A stretch of 64,000 bases of DNA from positions 186,001 to 250,000 of the forward strand of contig JBITNC010000002.1 of NCBI GenBank assembly GCA_050084985.1, given 5' to 3'. Below the pieces are notes generated by a model that worked only from the letters and a program-made list of their open reading frames with translations, was not told the origin of the DNA and did not search any database. Below are positions 20,741 through 33,594 of the stretch, piece by piece; position 1 is the first letter of the stretch, and the number at the start of each line of letters is the position of its first letter. A program made the translations under genes and the position numbers. The stretch comes from Nageia nagi (lineage: Eukaryota; Pinophyta).

Positions 20741-23110
20741 TTAATATGATAAGTCTATAGGATTAAAAATAAGGCTTTCACAAATTCTACATCAATATAC
20801 ATAGGCAATTATGTTAACTTGATATTATTATATCAATAATCAACAACATTATATATTTGTACAAATATTTAATAACATTTTTTTTAAACATGAAATAAAT
20901 CCAAGCTTACATTAATTATATAATGAAATGGATTTTTGAAAGATTTATAGATCAAACTTTTCTCTTATATCATAAAGAAATTCCAATAATCAAATCTAGA
21001 TAATAATAAATCCAACCACATCTAGGTTTCCTCTTGATTCCTATATCATTTATCAATATTCTTACTCTTTAAACAACATCCCAACTAACCACTTCAACAT
21101 AAACATTTGAAAAAAGAACATAATATGGAGCATATTTAGGCTCTAATAAAAGAAAGAATTGTTTCCATAAATTCCCTTATTCATACATTATTATGTGATC
21201 TACAAGCACCAAGTACACACCTTTCCCATGGAATGCCCTAAATATATTTTCCATGTTAAGCTTGCCTAAAATAAGTAGCTTGAGACTTTATCTAGAATAA
21301 ACATAATCACCTAAGATCAATTTAAGCTTTTCTTGAATGTGCCTTGTACATAAACAATCAACATGATATATAGTGATGCAAGAAAATTCACAAGTAATAT
21401 TTGTTGTGAAAAGCTACTCACCTCATCATCCTCATAATAAATATTAATAAAATCACCCCTCCCATGTCCTTCTAAAAGTTAATCATCATCAAAGTCATGC
21501 ATAACATCATCATACTTCATATTTAAATGGTGTCATTAAATTCTTTGTTATGAAATCAACATGAATATGATTTCCACAAACTTGCCATAATAAAAATATT
21601 AGAAAATATTAATTTGAAAATAAAGTAAAGTCACTAAACAATAACCCAAAAATGCATAAGAGAACAAAGAAAGAAATAGGTGATAAAAAAATGCATTTAT
21701 GATCACATCATATATGTTTAAATGAATATAAAAACTCTTAAAAGTAAATGAAAGCATGGACCATGCAAGAACAAACATATTATTAGCTTGATTTTGAAGA
21801 TATCTACAACATATAATGCCTAAGATCATCTTCATCCATAATTCTAGGGTTCATGATCAATAAAGGACCATGTAATTTAAGATTTGACCCAAAAATAAGC
21901 TTGAATTTTGATTAAACACTTAAAACAAAACCACAAATATAACATTGTGCTTATAGAGAAAAAAATATTTGATTTTCATTTGCATGAAAAATTTCACTAT
22001 CATGCTCTCAAACTAAAAAATATAAAATTTAAACCTTTTTTGCAAATAAATATAATATTTTTTTAAAACAAATGGCATAGGCCTATCTAGGTCATATTGC
22101 ACCTACCAATTTGGCTAAAGGGTACTTAAATTTGCAGTAAGTTTTCTTGACAATTTTCACTTCAAGCCTTCAATTTTTGAAAAAGTTGAAGTAGACCATC
22201 TAAAAACCAAATGAATGAAACAAAAAAATTTCAAATTTTAGTTTTCTTACATAGGTAATAAATTTTTATCAATAATTACATGTTAATTATTGATTCAAAA
22301 ACAAATACAACATCAATGAGCTAAGTCTCTTACTATTTTCACTAGGATTCAATTGTCCCCCATGAAGCTTACAAAAGTGTTTTCAATTTGCAATAACAAC
22401 ATATGGGGATGGTTGTTATCTTGCACCTACAAACCAATACAAGAATATTTCTTATAACAATATTCATATAATCATAACTTCCAAATTTATCAAGAAAATA
22501 CAAATAGTAAATCATTGAATCTAAGTTAGTAATAATAAACTTGTGCATTCAACAAAATAGACAACTAACCATTATAAACATAAGGAAAAATATGCAAAGC
22601 CTCTTAATAGACCTAGGTTTGAATTAGAAGATCCATAATGGAAACTTTGGAAAGAATAGAAGATAAATATCAATGTATTTTTATTAGTATCAATTAATAA
22701 AATCATAAAATGAGATAACATTTATCCCTTGATTTACAATTTGATACAACTTATGGCTTTTATATGTAAGGACCATATATAGATAACTAATATCTACTTG
22801 GAAGTAGGAAATAATAAAAATAGTGCAAATCATTCTTTTTTCCCTCTTAATTTTAAAACAAGGAAAAATCATAAGCTACAAAAAGGAACACTAGGTCCTA
22901 AACAAATATTAAACATCTCCACAACTATATTGTTTCTATTTTTTTGGAAATGTTGGGATAAACAAACAAATAAGAAGACTATAATGAGATGATTAATTGT
23001 ATATAAATACATCTAGATCAATTATTAAGTATGTGCCTAATAATAAGAAACTAAAATCAATATTACAAAAGGAAAGGTATAGGAAATTACCAAAAGGATA
23101 ACTTCCATAG
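20741..23110. other. AT-rich DNA without recognisable genes
   Basis: Short open frames are scattered but none resembles a known family. A diverged copy of the dispersed 'tacatgaattatataat' repeat lies at about 20890-21010. A fragment of the PPR E-unit anchor (ACAAGCACCAAGTACACAC) sits at about 21202-21220. Confidence 0.6.
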
Positions 23111-23629
23111 TTGTTTGCATGCCCTCTTTCATGTAACTAGAAAACAAAAAGATATTTTAGTTAAATGGGAAAAAAATTATGCTAAATATAACATTTCACC
23201 AAGAGTTACAAATCATACACCTAGTTTTCTATATATCCTACTCAACTCTAAAGGATTAGCAATTAAATGTGCAAAATATGTTCAAATTCCACCCAAAAAG
23301 TATTGGTATTTTTATCCATGGAAATTGCAAAATTTGCATAAACCTATAAAGAAATTACTACATAGAATTTGGGCCTATATGGTTGATGCAAATATAGGCA
23401 CAAGATAATATAATGAATCCAAATAAAATGACTACACAAAATGATAAAGAAAAGAGCAAAGTACCAAAAAAGCATGTACCCTTTTATCAAGTTCAATCCA
23501 AATACATCCAAGTGTCTTCTTGATTCCTTTATCTTTCATCAATTTCCTTAATCTTTAAATATCATCCTAGCTACTCACTTTAACATAAATATTTGAAATA
23601 AGAATATAATATAGAGCATATTTAGGCTC

Positions 23630-23745
23630 CAATAAAAAAGGATCTACAAGCACCAAGTAGACACATACATGCACCCAATTCAAGTTTTATGGGCATATTG
23701 GCAATTAAAATCAAAGTTTCCTCAAGATAGCCTACATGAAAAACC
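23630..23745 (-). pseudogene. PPR E-region fragment
   Basis: Minus-strand GYLEETLILIANMPIKLELG followed by CMCLLGACRS, the same segment that forms the 227-bp array at 620-1500. A single isolated copy. Confidence 0.75.
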
Positions 23746-24059
23746 AAATTTACATTAATTATATAATAAAATTTATCTTTGAAAGCATTATAGATCAAAA
23801 TTTTCACTTATATCATTAAATAATTCTAATAATTAAATTTGAAAAATATTTGTTAGTAGTTAAATATACAAAACATGGGTTGATTCCACCCAAAATATTA
23901 TTGGGATGGTTATCCATGAATAATGCAAAATTTGAACTAATAAACAACATTATATATTTGTATAGCAAGATCAACTTCACCTACTCTACCTACATCATTG
24001 TACAGAACTTCCATGAACTCTCTTTTTTAATGGCTTCCCTTGCCTCTATGGTTGATACC

Positions 24060-25807
24060 TTATCTAATAATTTGTAAACCAAAGGATCTAATTGAGTTAA
24101 TGTAATAAAAATGTATGGGTATTTTAGTCAATGTAAGATTCATAATGCATGGTATTCATATATGTGACTTGAATTAATCCAAGTGTAAGAGATGTTGAGG
24201 GGCGTTAGCTTGCATCTCAAACAGTATTTTTGGAGAAGACAGAATTTTAAGTTTTCACTTGTAGAAAGCATCCATGACCACCTGGAATTCAATACATTTC
24301 CTATGAAAATGTTAAATAATATAATAAACTACTTGAAGAAAGTAACAACTATCCTAAAACATATTTAGGCATGAAAAAAGAGTAGAAAATATATATCTAC
24401 TAGCACATGGATTTCTTACAAAACTTATATATCTCTTATACTTGTTGATATAATTTTATCCTTATTGAGTTATTTCTATTTCTATTTAATTTTGAATTAT
24501 GTAAGAGATTGGTTTTAGATAAGCTAAGATGCTTTTGACTTCTTGATTTCATGAGGAACTAAATAAACCTCATAACTCAAGTTGTAAAACATTATCAATT
24601 GCCAACATTATACTAAGTGCAATTAATAATATTATTATTGTACATTACATGAATAAAAAGAGATACTTATCTATAAGAATTATAAAAAAACTTAATTGAT
24701 AAAAGAATTATAATATACATTAGTAATATGCAGCAATAAGCCCTCCATGTATATAACACAAACTCCTCCAAACCATAAATATTATGGCAAGTATTAAATG
24801 AAAATGAAGTGTTTGAATGATTTTTGTACATTTCTCCAAGTATGAACAACATGAACCCCATAATAAGCATTATCATAATACCCACAAAAATATAATATTA
24901 TTATATATAACTCCTCTATTTTTAATGATTTGAATTGAAATAAACTATAACAAATAGATTTTTGGTATAAGGATATCGATTATGGTATAAAAATAGTTAG
25001 ATTGATGACCCATCACACTAACCTATTTTAAAACATGCATGGCTAGGGTTCATTGATTTGGACAATATATAGTGATATAGTTTGATTTGTTACATGGAAT
25101 CTTGGGCTATACATTGCATGGTGTGATTAGGATCCATGGATACTTGTACTAATAAGGTGGTTTAACAGGTATCTTACTCATAAATTAACCAAAATGTATT
25201 ATGGAAATATGAAGAATTTTCCTTAAACCTAGCTCTTGATGTGAATCAACAAGTAACCAAAATAAGCTCATTATAAAACAAAGAAAAAACTAAAATAATA
25301 CAATTATACCTATAAATAATGTATAATATGCATGATAGGTTTTATTTTTGAGGTGACTTAATATGGGTTATTACATGGAGCTTAAAAGAAGATATGTCAC
25401 CATGAAATAAAGAGGGTTATCCCAAAAATCTATTTGTTGGCAAAAGAATTTCAAAGCTCTTCTTTAGAACCATAACAAATGTAGCCTCTTATTAAATTGC
25501 CAATCACATGGGCTATCAACAGAAGAGAAGTTGTTTCTACTCCAAGTTGTAATGCCTCATTACTTCCCCACTTGCATTCAACAAACACAAAATGCAAATG
25601 CCTCACTTACAACCAACAATACAAATAGATAAGAAACTCATTTATGTTTTGTGTCTTGAAAAATATGTTAGTCCTTTAATAAAATAATGTTCATGTTAAA
25701 TCCTTATTAAAAATATGTAATCATTACTAGAAACATTTTAATTACTTTTAATTTATAAATATAATGAATATTTTTATAAGAAACTCATTTATGTTATGTG
25801 CCTAGTG
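24060..25807. other. AT-rich DNA without recognisable genes
   Basis: No domain, RNA gene or clear repeat structure seen. Confidence 0.55.
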
Positions 25808-26449
25808 GGAAAACCAAACCTACATGAATTATATAATAAATGAAAATTTGGAAGCCTTATAGACCAACCTTTTCACTTCTATCTCTAAAGAATTCTAATA
25901 ATCAAATTTGGAAAATAATTTCTAGTAGTTATATATATAGGACATGGTCTAATTCCACTCAAATAATTGTTGGCTTTTTTTATTCATGGATAGTGCAAAA
26001 TCTGCATCAACCTATAAAGAAATTACTATATAGATTTTGATCCCAAATGAACAATGCAAACATAGGAACATGATAATAGAATTATTTCAAATAAAATGAT
26101 TTCAAATAAAATGATTTCAAATCAAATTTACATGAATTATATAATTAAATGGATCTTTAAAATCCTTATAGACCAAAATTTTCACTTCTAGCATTAAAGA
26201 ATTTCAATAATCAAATTTGGTAATGATTTTTAGTAGTTAAATATAAAAAACAAGTTCTAACTCCACCCAAAAATTCTTGGTATTTTTATCCATGGATAGT
26301 GTAAAATTTGAATATTTTAAAGCCTTATAAACTATATTTTTTGATTCTATCACTAAAGAATTCTAATAATAAAATTTGGATAATGATTTTAGTAGATAAA
26401 TATAAAAAACATGGTATAATTCCACCTAAAATATTCTTCCATATTTTGC

Positions 26450-26917
26450 ACACATATCTATCTAGGCATGCATAAACACAATATTCGATGCAAAACCATT
26501 TTCAACTATCTTTTGTCGATTTCCATACCTTATTCTATTTCTCCCATGTTGGTGTATGCTATAAGAATGTTGGAAAAAGTTGCATAGTTTGGCTTTACAC
26601 CTAGCAATTGCATCTGCTTAAATGTCTCTAAATCCTTTTAAAAAAACCCATTTTGTGCATATCTTGCAATCATTGTAGTCCATAAGACTACATTTCAAGG
26701 TATTTTTTGAAACAATTCATGGTCCCTTTCAACATATCCTACAATCATTACAGTCATAAAATTAAAAACTTCATGGGCATCCTCCAAATTTCTACACTTG
26801 CAATACATGTGGATAAGTTAATTTCATATGTGGGCAAAATTTAAGTTTGATATGATTGACTAGTAAATGAAGGAGCTTTCCCTTTGTAAGGGCATTGTTG
26901 GTGCTACAAGTATATAA
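26450..26917 (-). pseudogene. PPR fragment beside the Copia-A insertion
   Basis: The stretch closely parallels 1640-2050 at DNA level (AAAACCATTTTCAACTA, GATTTCCATACCTTATTC, AATGTTGGAAAAAGTTGC, CATTTTGTGCATATCTTGCA), which on the minus strand encodes PPR motifs. Heavily degraded. It ends at TATAA 26913-26917, the target duplication of Copia-A, so this debris was the insertion target. Confidence 0.65.
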
Positions 26918-27409
26918 TGAAGGATCTAACACTAACAAGATAATTCCTAATCAACCAAGATCATATGAAAGTTCATAATTACATCTAACAATCTCACAAA
27001 TCAATCTCACAACACAAGATGTAAGTGGTTCCTCCAACTAGGAGTACATCCACTAACTAGGTCTTTACTTCAATCACAAATACAACTCTCACAATCCTCC
27101 TAATCTCAACTCCTATACTTCTATCCTATAGCATAACTTTACTCCATAATTGGTATGTGATCATAAAGAGGGAGCCTTATATTTATAGGCCAAAATCCCT
27201 CTTTTGATCACCCTTTTATCCAATGTATAAAAGCATGACATGCACATCCTTTTACCCAAGGAGCATGATCATGACATGGAGTGTAAAACAAGTTACATTA
27301 TCATATTAAATTAAATATTTAAAGTATCAAATGATACCCTTAAGTATTAGTGAACTTACATAGAAGATTTAATACAAACCTTTACAATAATGCATTATAA
27401 ATTCCAACA
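26918..27409 (-). repeat. 3' LTR of Copia-A
   Basis: Plus-strand ends TGAAGGATCTAAC and CATTATAAATTCCAACA, so the element strand reads TGTTGGAATT...CCTTCA. Bordered inside by the polypurine tract (plus strand CTCCCCCTTAATG). TATA box CTATAAATA on the minus strand at 27188-27180. Confidence 0.92.
27180..27188 (-). promoter_or_regulatory. TATA box of the Copia-A 3' LTR
   Basis: CTATAAATA on the minus strand in the LTR middle. The 5' LTR has the identical box at 47583-47575, as expected for the Pol II promoter of the element. Confidence 0.7.
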
Positions 27410-27422
27410 CTCCCCCTTAATG
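27410..27422 (-). other. Polypurine tract of Copia-A
   Basis: Minus-strand CATTAAGGGGGAG abuts the 3' LTR. The same tract and the 16 bases after it recur in Copia-B at 48934. Confidence 0.85.
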
Positions 27423-27856
27423 CAATATTGAGATAGAGTGAGTAAGAGAGAAGAAGAAGAGAAAGTAAGAGAGTTATCATCCAAATAGATATAACAAATA
27501 TGAGAACTTTTACATATTTGTGAAGTAAGAAAGATCTAGTTTGAGACTCACTACTTTGCCAAATACAATCACTAACCATAATTGATTTCAATTACATGAA
27601 ATAGTCATCCAATTGGATGTCTCCAAGAGCTTGCATACTTGAAGTAAGTAACCTATACTCTCAAAAGAACCTACAATTCATAAGCATCTCAAATAACAAG
27701 ATATGTTAGATGCAACATATTCCTCTCATAAAGGATAGATGAGTTACACAAATGCCATTATGAACTGATCAATGGTGCACTATAATTCATCACAAAGATG
27801 TGATGCCAAAAACTTAGTCACCTACTGTATATAAGATATGTGTTGATTATCATTAA

Positions 27857-28265
27857 AAAATAGAGCATGCACATATGAGTTCCTCACATATGGATAATTG
27901 AATAGTGCTAAAAGACACATAAGGGTTCCTCACATATGGATAACTGAATAGTGCTAGATCAAAATAGAGCAATGCATAACTAAATAGTGCCAAATGACAC
28001 ATAAGAGTTCCTCTCATATGGATAACTAAATAGTGCTAGATTGACCAAAATAGAGCATGCACATATGAGTTCCTCACATATGGATAACTAAACAATGCCA
28101 AATGACACATAAGAGTTCCTCACAAATGGATAACTAAATAGTGCAAGATTAACCAAAATAGAGCATGCACATATGATTTCCTCACATATGGATAACTAAA
28201 CAATGCCAAATGACACATAAGAGTTCCTCACATATGGATAACTAAATAGTGCAATATTAGCCAAT
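27857..28265 (-). repeat. About 108-bp tandem repeat in the Copia-A 3' spacer
   Basis: AAAATAGAGCATGCAC-type starts occur at 27857, 27961, 28047 and 28155, each followed by two half-units containing GAGTTCCTCACATATGGATA. Spacings are 104, 86 and 108 bp; the short unit lacks one segment. The array lies between pol and the polypurine tract. Confidence 0.85.
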
Positions 28266-28407
28266 CTTTTGGCTTTTAAAATTTTGTACAAGTTTATCAT
28301 GTAGAGAAAATTTACCTTGAAGGTGTACAACAAAATTAAACACTATACAACATAAAATCCTTCTAGAGGTGAATTTATCATCATAAATATGAATTCAACA
28401 TCAAAAT

Positions 28408-29990
28408 TCAAATTTCACTCCTCCTTGAGGGCAACTTCACCAACTTTATAACATCCTTAAGCTTATAGAATTGAGCTTCTAAGAGGGGCTTGGTGAACAA
28501 ATCAACAAAGTTTAAGGTGGATGGAAAATACTCTAGGTGTATGATGCCATCAAGAACCTTCTCCCTAATAAAATGGGTATGGATTTCCACATGTTTTGTT
28601 CTCTGATGGAACATAATATCTTTAGCTAAAGAAATAGTTGATTGATTATTTAAAGAAATCAAACATGAGTAACCAAGCTTATACCTAATTTCTTTCAAAA
28701 TATGCCTTAACCAAATGGCTTCCTAGGCTACAATAGATATGGCATAATATTTAGCTTCTATGGTGGAAAGAGAAATAGTAGGTTACTTATTGGAATCTCA
28801 AGAGATAGCACCTAAACTATTGCTAAACACATACGTAGAGGTTGACTTCTTATCATCTCTATCTCCTCCATAATCAGAATCTAAGAATCTAGAGATAACA
28901 AATAAGGGTAACTTGGAATACTTGAGAGCAAAATCCTTAGTCCTTGCAACATACCTTAATATTTGCTTAATAGCATTGAGGTGCTCAACATATGGTTTCT
29001 ACATGAATTATGCCATCAGATTCATTACAAAGGTAATATCTAGCTTGGATATAGTCAAATACAAAATACTACCAGTTAATTGCTTGTAAGCTATAGCATC
29101 AACTAACTTAGAGTTGGAGCTTAGAGAAATAGTGATTCTAGGAGAGACTGGTATTATAGCATTAGCACTTAATTCCACACTTTTGCAAGATGTTTGATAT
29201 ATACTTAGATTGACTAAGGTAAGTGCAATCCTTGTATTGATACACTTGCATTTCAAGATAGTAGTGTAAGAGATCAAGATCAATCATTTTAAATGTTGCC
29301 TTAAGTTTGGATATGCACTCTTGAATGATTTCATCATTATTATTAGTAATCAAAAGATCATCCATATAAAGGAGAATCAATACCATGTCTTTTCCTTGAT
29401 TGAGAACCTATATATTGGAGTCAAAAAAAATAATTGGAGAATCTAATGTTTGTAAAGTACCCTAAAATCTTTCTGTACTAGGCTTGAGGTGCTTGCTTAA
29501 GTACATATAATGACTTCTTTAGCTTGCATACAAAGGACTCTTTGCCTTTCACAATAAAACCTTTTGGTTGATTCATGAAGATTTCCACATGTAGTTCACC
29601 ATTGAGAAATGCACTCTTGATGTCAAATTGAAAAAATTTCTATCCTTGAGCTATGAAAAGAGTAAGGATAACTCTTATAGTAGGCATATTTACCATGGGA
29701 GCAAAGGTTTCCTCATAATCTACATTGTATTTTTAAGCAAAACCTTTAGCTACTAACCTTGCCTTGTATTTCTCAATATCTCCAACTAAATTGAACTTGA
29801 CCTTGTAGATCCACTTATTAACAATCACATTATTCTCATTGAGATAAAGAACTAAGTGCCTCATACTCCACTTTCATGGCTTCCAACTAGCACTCATGCT
29901 TAGAAGCTTCCTTGAAGGTTGAGGGCTTATGCTTGTTGTCAATCTTGGCAATTAAATATTTATTCAAGGCTATTCTTCTTGTTACCCTTT
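28408..29990 (-). pseudogene. pol: Copia-A reverse transcriptase and RNase H
   Basis: RT pieces: KARLVAKGFA and NVDYEETFAPM near 29770-29700, [32 protein letters not shown] near 29500, and the catalytic YMDDLLITNN near 29370 (open frame 29386-29162). A primer-grip and connection region follows at 29283-29008. RNase H reads LDSDYGGDRDDKKST, STIEAKYYAIS, then LISLNNQSTISLAKD and QRTKHVEIHTHFIREKV in the frame 28698-28408. Several stops and shifts; clearly dead. Confidence 0.9.
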
Positions 29991-30053
29991 GTTTTGGGGA
30001 GTTTTATTTCTAAAGTGACTTATGTACATCAATATCTAACCAACTAGGTGCAA

Positions 30054-31345
30054 CTAAAGAGTCCTTTGATCATCATCATTCTCTTTAGAAGTAGAATCTT
30101 CAAGAAGTTCATTAAACTTTACATCCCTTGAAACAAAGATGGATTTGTAGGATGGAAAGTAGAGCCTATAGCATCTATGTTGACTATCATAATCCACAAA
30201 GATGCATTTTTTAGCTTGTTTGTCCAACTTCTTCCTTTTCTCAAAATTAATGTAGGAGAATGATTCATAACCAAACACCCTAAGGTGAGAAATGTTAGGT
30301 TTTCTTCTTGACCATGTCTCAAAAAGAATTTTACTTTGAATAGCCTTTTTGGGACACCTATTCAAGGTGTAAATAGTAGTGCTTACATCTTCACCCCATA
30401 AGAATCTATGAATATTACCCAATATGCATCTAGCCATCTCCATAATTATTTTGTTTTTCCTTTTGGTAATGCTATTCTACTAAAGAGTGTAAGGAATCAT
30501 AAATTGCTTCTTGATTCGATACTTAGCAAAATAATCATTGAAATCATTGCTATTATATTCTTCCCATTATCTAATCTCAACATCTTGATTTTAAGGTTAG
30601 TCTAATTATCAACAAAGGCCTTAAAAACCTTAAAACTCTCAAAGGATTGATCCTTATGCTCAAGTAGATACCCAAAAGTCATCCTACTAAAATCATCAAT
30701 GAAGGTTAAGACGTAAGATGCTCCTCCAAGTGACTTAGTTTGAGATGAAGCCATTAAATCTAAATGCACAAGTTGAAGAGGTTGAGATGCTCTTATTGCC
30801 TTATCTTTTTCAAACTTTTGTCTATGCATCTTACCAATAATGCACTTCTTGCATAGACCAATTGAAAGAGAATTTGAAGGCAAACCTTTCATAATTTTTT
30901 GGTCTTTCATGACTTGAATACTCTTGTGATTAAGGTGTCCTAAATGATAGTGCCATAGTTTTCCTCTAGAACATATATTAGAAGCAAAACACATCTTTGA
31001 TGGAACTTGATCCACAATGTATAGATCATCTTTCATTAACCCTTTAACCAATGTGGCAATTCCATATTTTATGCACCATGATAGAGATTAGAACTCAAAT
31101 GAGTACCCTTTTCTACCAACTTAGAACATAGAGAGAAGGTCTATCCTAAGTTTAGGAATAAAGAGAACATTGTCAAGAACCTTTTGTGAATCAACACACT
31201 CCTATTTCCTTAGACTTTAAGGGTAGAGATATCACTTATCACAACTACATCTTATACTTGTGAAAGTTCTCAAACTTTTCCTTTTCAAAGCATAGGTGAT
31301 TAATGTAACTATAATCAACAATCTAATTAGATGAAAAAGAGTGAA
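30054..31345 (-). pseudogene. pol: Copia-A protease remnant and integrase
   Basis: Right after the nested Ty3 junction (31349) the minus strand shows a decayed protease start (IVDYSYINHLCFEKEKFENF). The pre-integrase and integrase frame at 31051-30602 has LWHYHLGHLNHKSIQVM, CKKCIIGKMHRQKF, LVHLDLMASS and ASYVLTFIDDFSRMTF. After a degraded core (MLRLDNG near 30560) the frame 30443-30054 gives the C-terminal part, with TIYTLNRCPKKAIQ and HLRVFGYESFSY. The third catalytic residue lies in the broken part and is not preserved. Confidence 0.9.
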
Positions 31346-31349
31346 TCAA

Positions 31350-32480
31350 TGATCCATAAACTATAAGATTACAATTTTCAATTTAATCTTTTCTCAAGAT
31401 CAATTCACACTTAAAACAATTAAGTGCTTGTAAAGGAAATTCAGGAATAAATTTGTAAACACAGAGAAGAGAAAAGCATTCACCATAGAAGAGACAAGCA
31501 AAACTTTATCCTAGTTCACCCAATGTGGGCTACATCCAACTCAAAAGCTCTCTACTATCAATGGGTGGAATCACTTTGCAAGGCCTCCACAGTCCTTCAA
31601 AACCTCCTCTCACATTCACAACACACTCATAGCTCTGAAAATCACAACAAGAACTGAGAATAACCTTCCTAAATCCTTCTTTTTTTTTCACATCCAATTT
31701 GTTCCCTTTTTATACAAATTTTGGAGCTAAAATTGGAGATAATTACAACTAGGAAATTTGATAAAAAAACTATTTTTAGATACCCATTAACCTCCTTGAT
31801 CTTCCTATCAAATTTGAGCTCAAATGGTTGTATAAATCTCCCAAAAATGAGCTTTGAAACCAAAATAACACACTCTCTAGACTATTTTAGGCTTACAAGA
31901 TTAACTCAGCCTAATAATAGGACCTTAGGTAAATCAAAAATCACCAAAAAAACCTTTGAAACACCAAAATATGTTAAAAAATCTAAAATTGGGTAGGTGC
32001 ACTATGGTGGTGACACATGGTAGGCTCTCATGGGTGGTCAAACAGTTAGATGGGTGGCTTAGCTGGCATGGGTGGCTTGCCACATAGGTGGGTTTGAAAT
32101 GTGGTCACACATAGGTAGACAAGGTTTTGGGTGGTCTCATGGTGATCACTATGTGGCTTGGCTATCGGTCTCCCACCTCGTCACCTCCCCGCATGGTCAA
32201 ACTCCACACGGCACTTGGACTCCACGTAGACCTGACCTGCCTCACCTCCTTCTACATGGTCCACAGTGGTGAGAAGGTCCCACCATATATTTTTAATCCC
32301 TTTTTATTATTATTATTTTTTTTTCAAAAATACACAAAATGGACTTAATACCATATCTTCCACATACGAACTTAGATTCTTGATCTGAAAGAAGCATCAA
32401 AAAGCTGAAGACAAGATGATCATAATGAACACACTAAAATGGAGATTATTGAATGTTAAATGGATCAAAATTTTGGATCA
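31350..32480 (-). repeat. 3' LTR of the nested Ty3 element
   Basis: Collinear with 42680-43818. Inner border followed by plus-strand TTACTCCCCATTGAGAG, the complement of a polypurine tract (AATGGGGAGTAA). A GGTGG/GGTCTC-rich block lies at 32000-32280. The open frames there are LTR artefacts. Confidence 0.9.
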
Positions 32481-32519
32481 TTACTCCCCATTGAGAGAGA
32501 GCTTTTATCCCCAAAAGCA

Positions 32520-33594
32520 TTTAGGATGATGAAATGAGGTGAGGGTAGAGCTCCCTCACCTGATCAATTGCATACCACTTGGCCTTGTGTGGATGTTGGC
32601 CCTTCACTCCAATACACCACACCTCATGTATGCCACTACGAGATGATCATTGCTTCTTTTCCAATATCGCATCCTCAACCAACAAATTCATGTGCTCAGG
32701 GGCTAAATCCTCAATTGATGGTAACATAACATCTGTATCTTCTGCAACTAAGGCTAGTTCATACAACTTCAAGTTCTCAACATTAATAATAGAATACATT
32801 TGCATATAAGGTGGTAAGTCCAATTGAAAAGCATTGTCTCCAACTTGACCAATAATGGTAAATGGACCATACCTTATTGGTTTCAACTTCTTTCCCTCAC
32901 CATGCTATCTCTCCTTGCTAAGATGAAGCCATACTTGATCCCCAACTTGAAATTTATGATCCGCCTGATGACGATCATGCCTCTCCTTATACTTGGCCTG
33001 ACTTATCTCCAACTACTCTTTTACCTTTTGATGAATCAATATGATCCTCTCAATAAAATTCTTTGCCCGCTCCTCCTCATTATGAATAACTATATCTCCA
33101 TCACTCGTTGAAGCAAAAGCCATATCAAAAGGTGATTTTGGCAAATAACCAAAACAAGTCTCAAAAGGTGTTTTGTTAGTAGAAGAATGTAAAGCCTAAT
33201 TATATGCATGTTGCATATAATTCAAATGGTCATCCCAAGTCTTAGGATGCTTACCATAATAACCCCATAATAGGTGTACCACTATCCTATTTACCACCTC
33301 TATTTGACCATCTATCTGTGGATGAAAAGTTGTACTTCTCTTTAGCTTAGTGTCCATCCTTTCCCACAAAGAAGTCCAAAATTTTCCAAGAAACCTAGAA
33401 TCCCTATCAGAAATGATAGAAGTAGAAAGAACAAAATGTACCCACACATAAGTAAAGAAAAGATTAGCTGCCTCTTGACCTATCATAGTCTTTTTACATG
33501 GGATTAGAATACACATCTTACTGAATTTATCCACAACCACATATAAATAATCATGACCTGTTTTAGACATAGGTAAACCTCCAACAAAATCCAT
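32520..33594 (-). pseudogene. pol: Ty3 integrase core and C-terminal chromodomain-like tail
   Basis: Integrase frame 33594-33196 has SMDFVGGLP, VVVDKFSKMCILIP, IISDRDSRFLGKFW and FHPQIDGQIEVVNR; the three catalytic positions D, D and E are present. Further on, in shifted frames, come HQADHKFQVGDQVWLHL and KLKPIRYGPFTIIGQVGDNA, the GPY/F module (32886-32647). After a TGA stop (CGA) the tail IHEVWCIGVKGQHPHKAKWY resembles a chromodomain end, placing it near the chromoviruses. Confidence 0.88.

Larger units (their letters stand above)
20890..26440 (+). repeat. Dispersed repeat family, about six partial copies
   Basis: A unit of roughly 200-270 bp recurs at about 20890-21010, 23240-23410, 23738-23950, 25808-26085, 26115-26310 and 26312-26440. 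Shared blocks are ACATGAATTATATAAT, CTTATAGACCAAAATTTTCA, AAAGAATTCTAATAATCAAA, TTCCACCCAAAA and ATCCATGGATAGTGCAAAAT. The last three copies are nearly adjacent. There is no coding. It may be an old tandem or MITE-like repeat that spread locally. Confidence 0.75.

Noticed and set aside
22798-23408. Short plus-strand frames in the AT-rich region
   Set aside because: No domain, no conservation evidence, and the second overlaps a dispersed repeat copy.
32072-32348. Plus-strand Trp/His-rich frames, also at 43418-43918
   Set aside because: They lie in the LTRs of the minus-strand Ty3 element, overlap in different phases and show no family resemblance.
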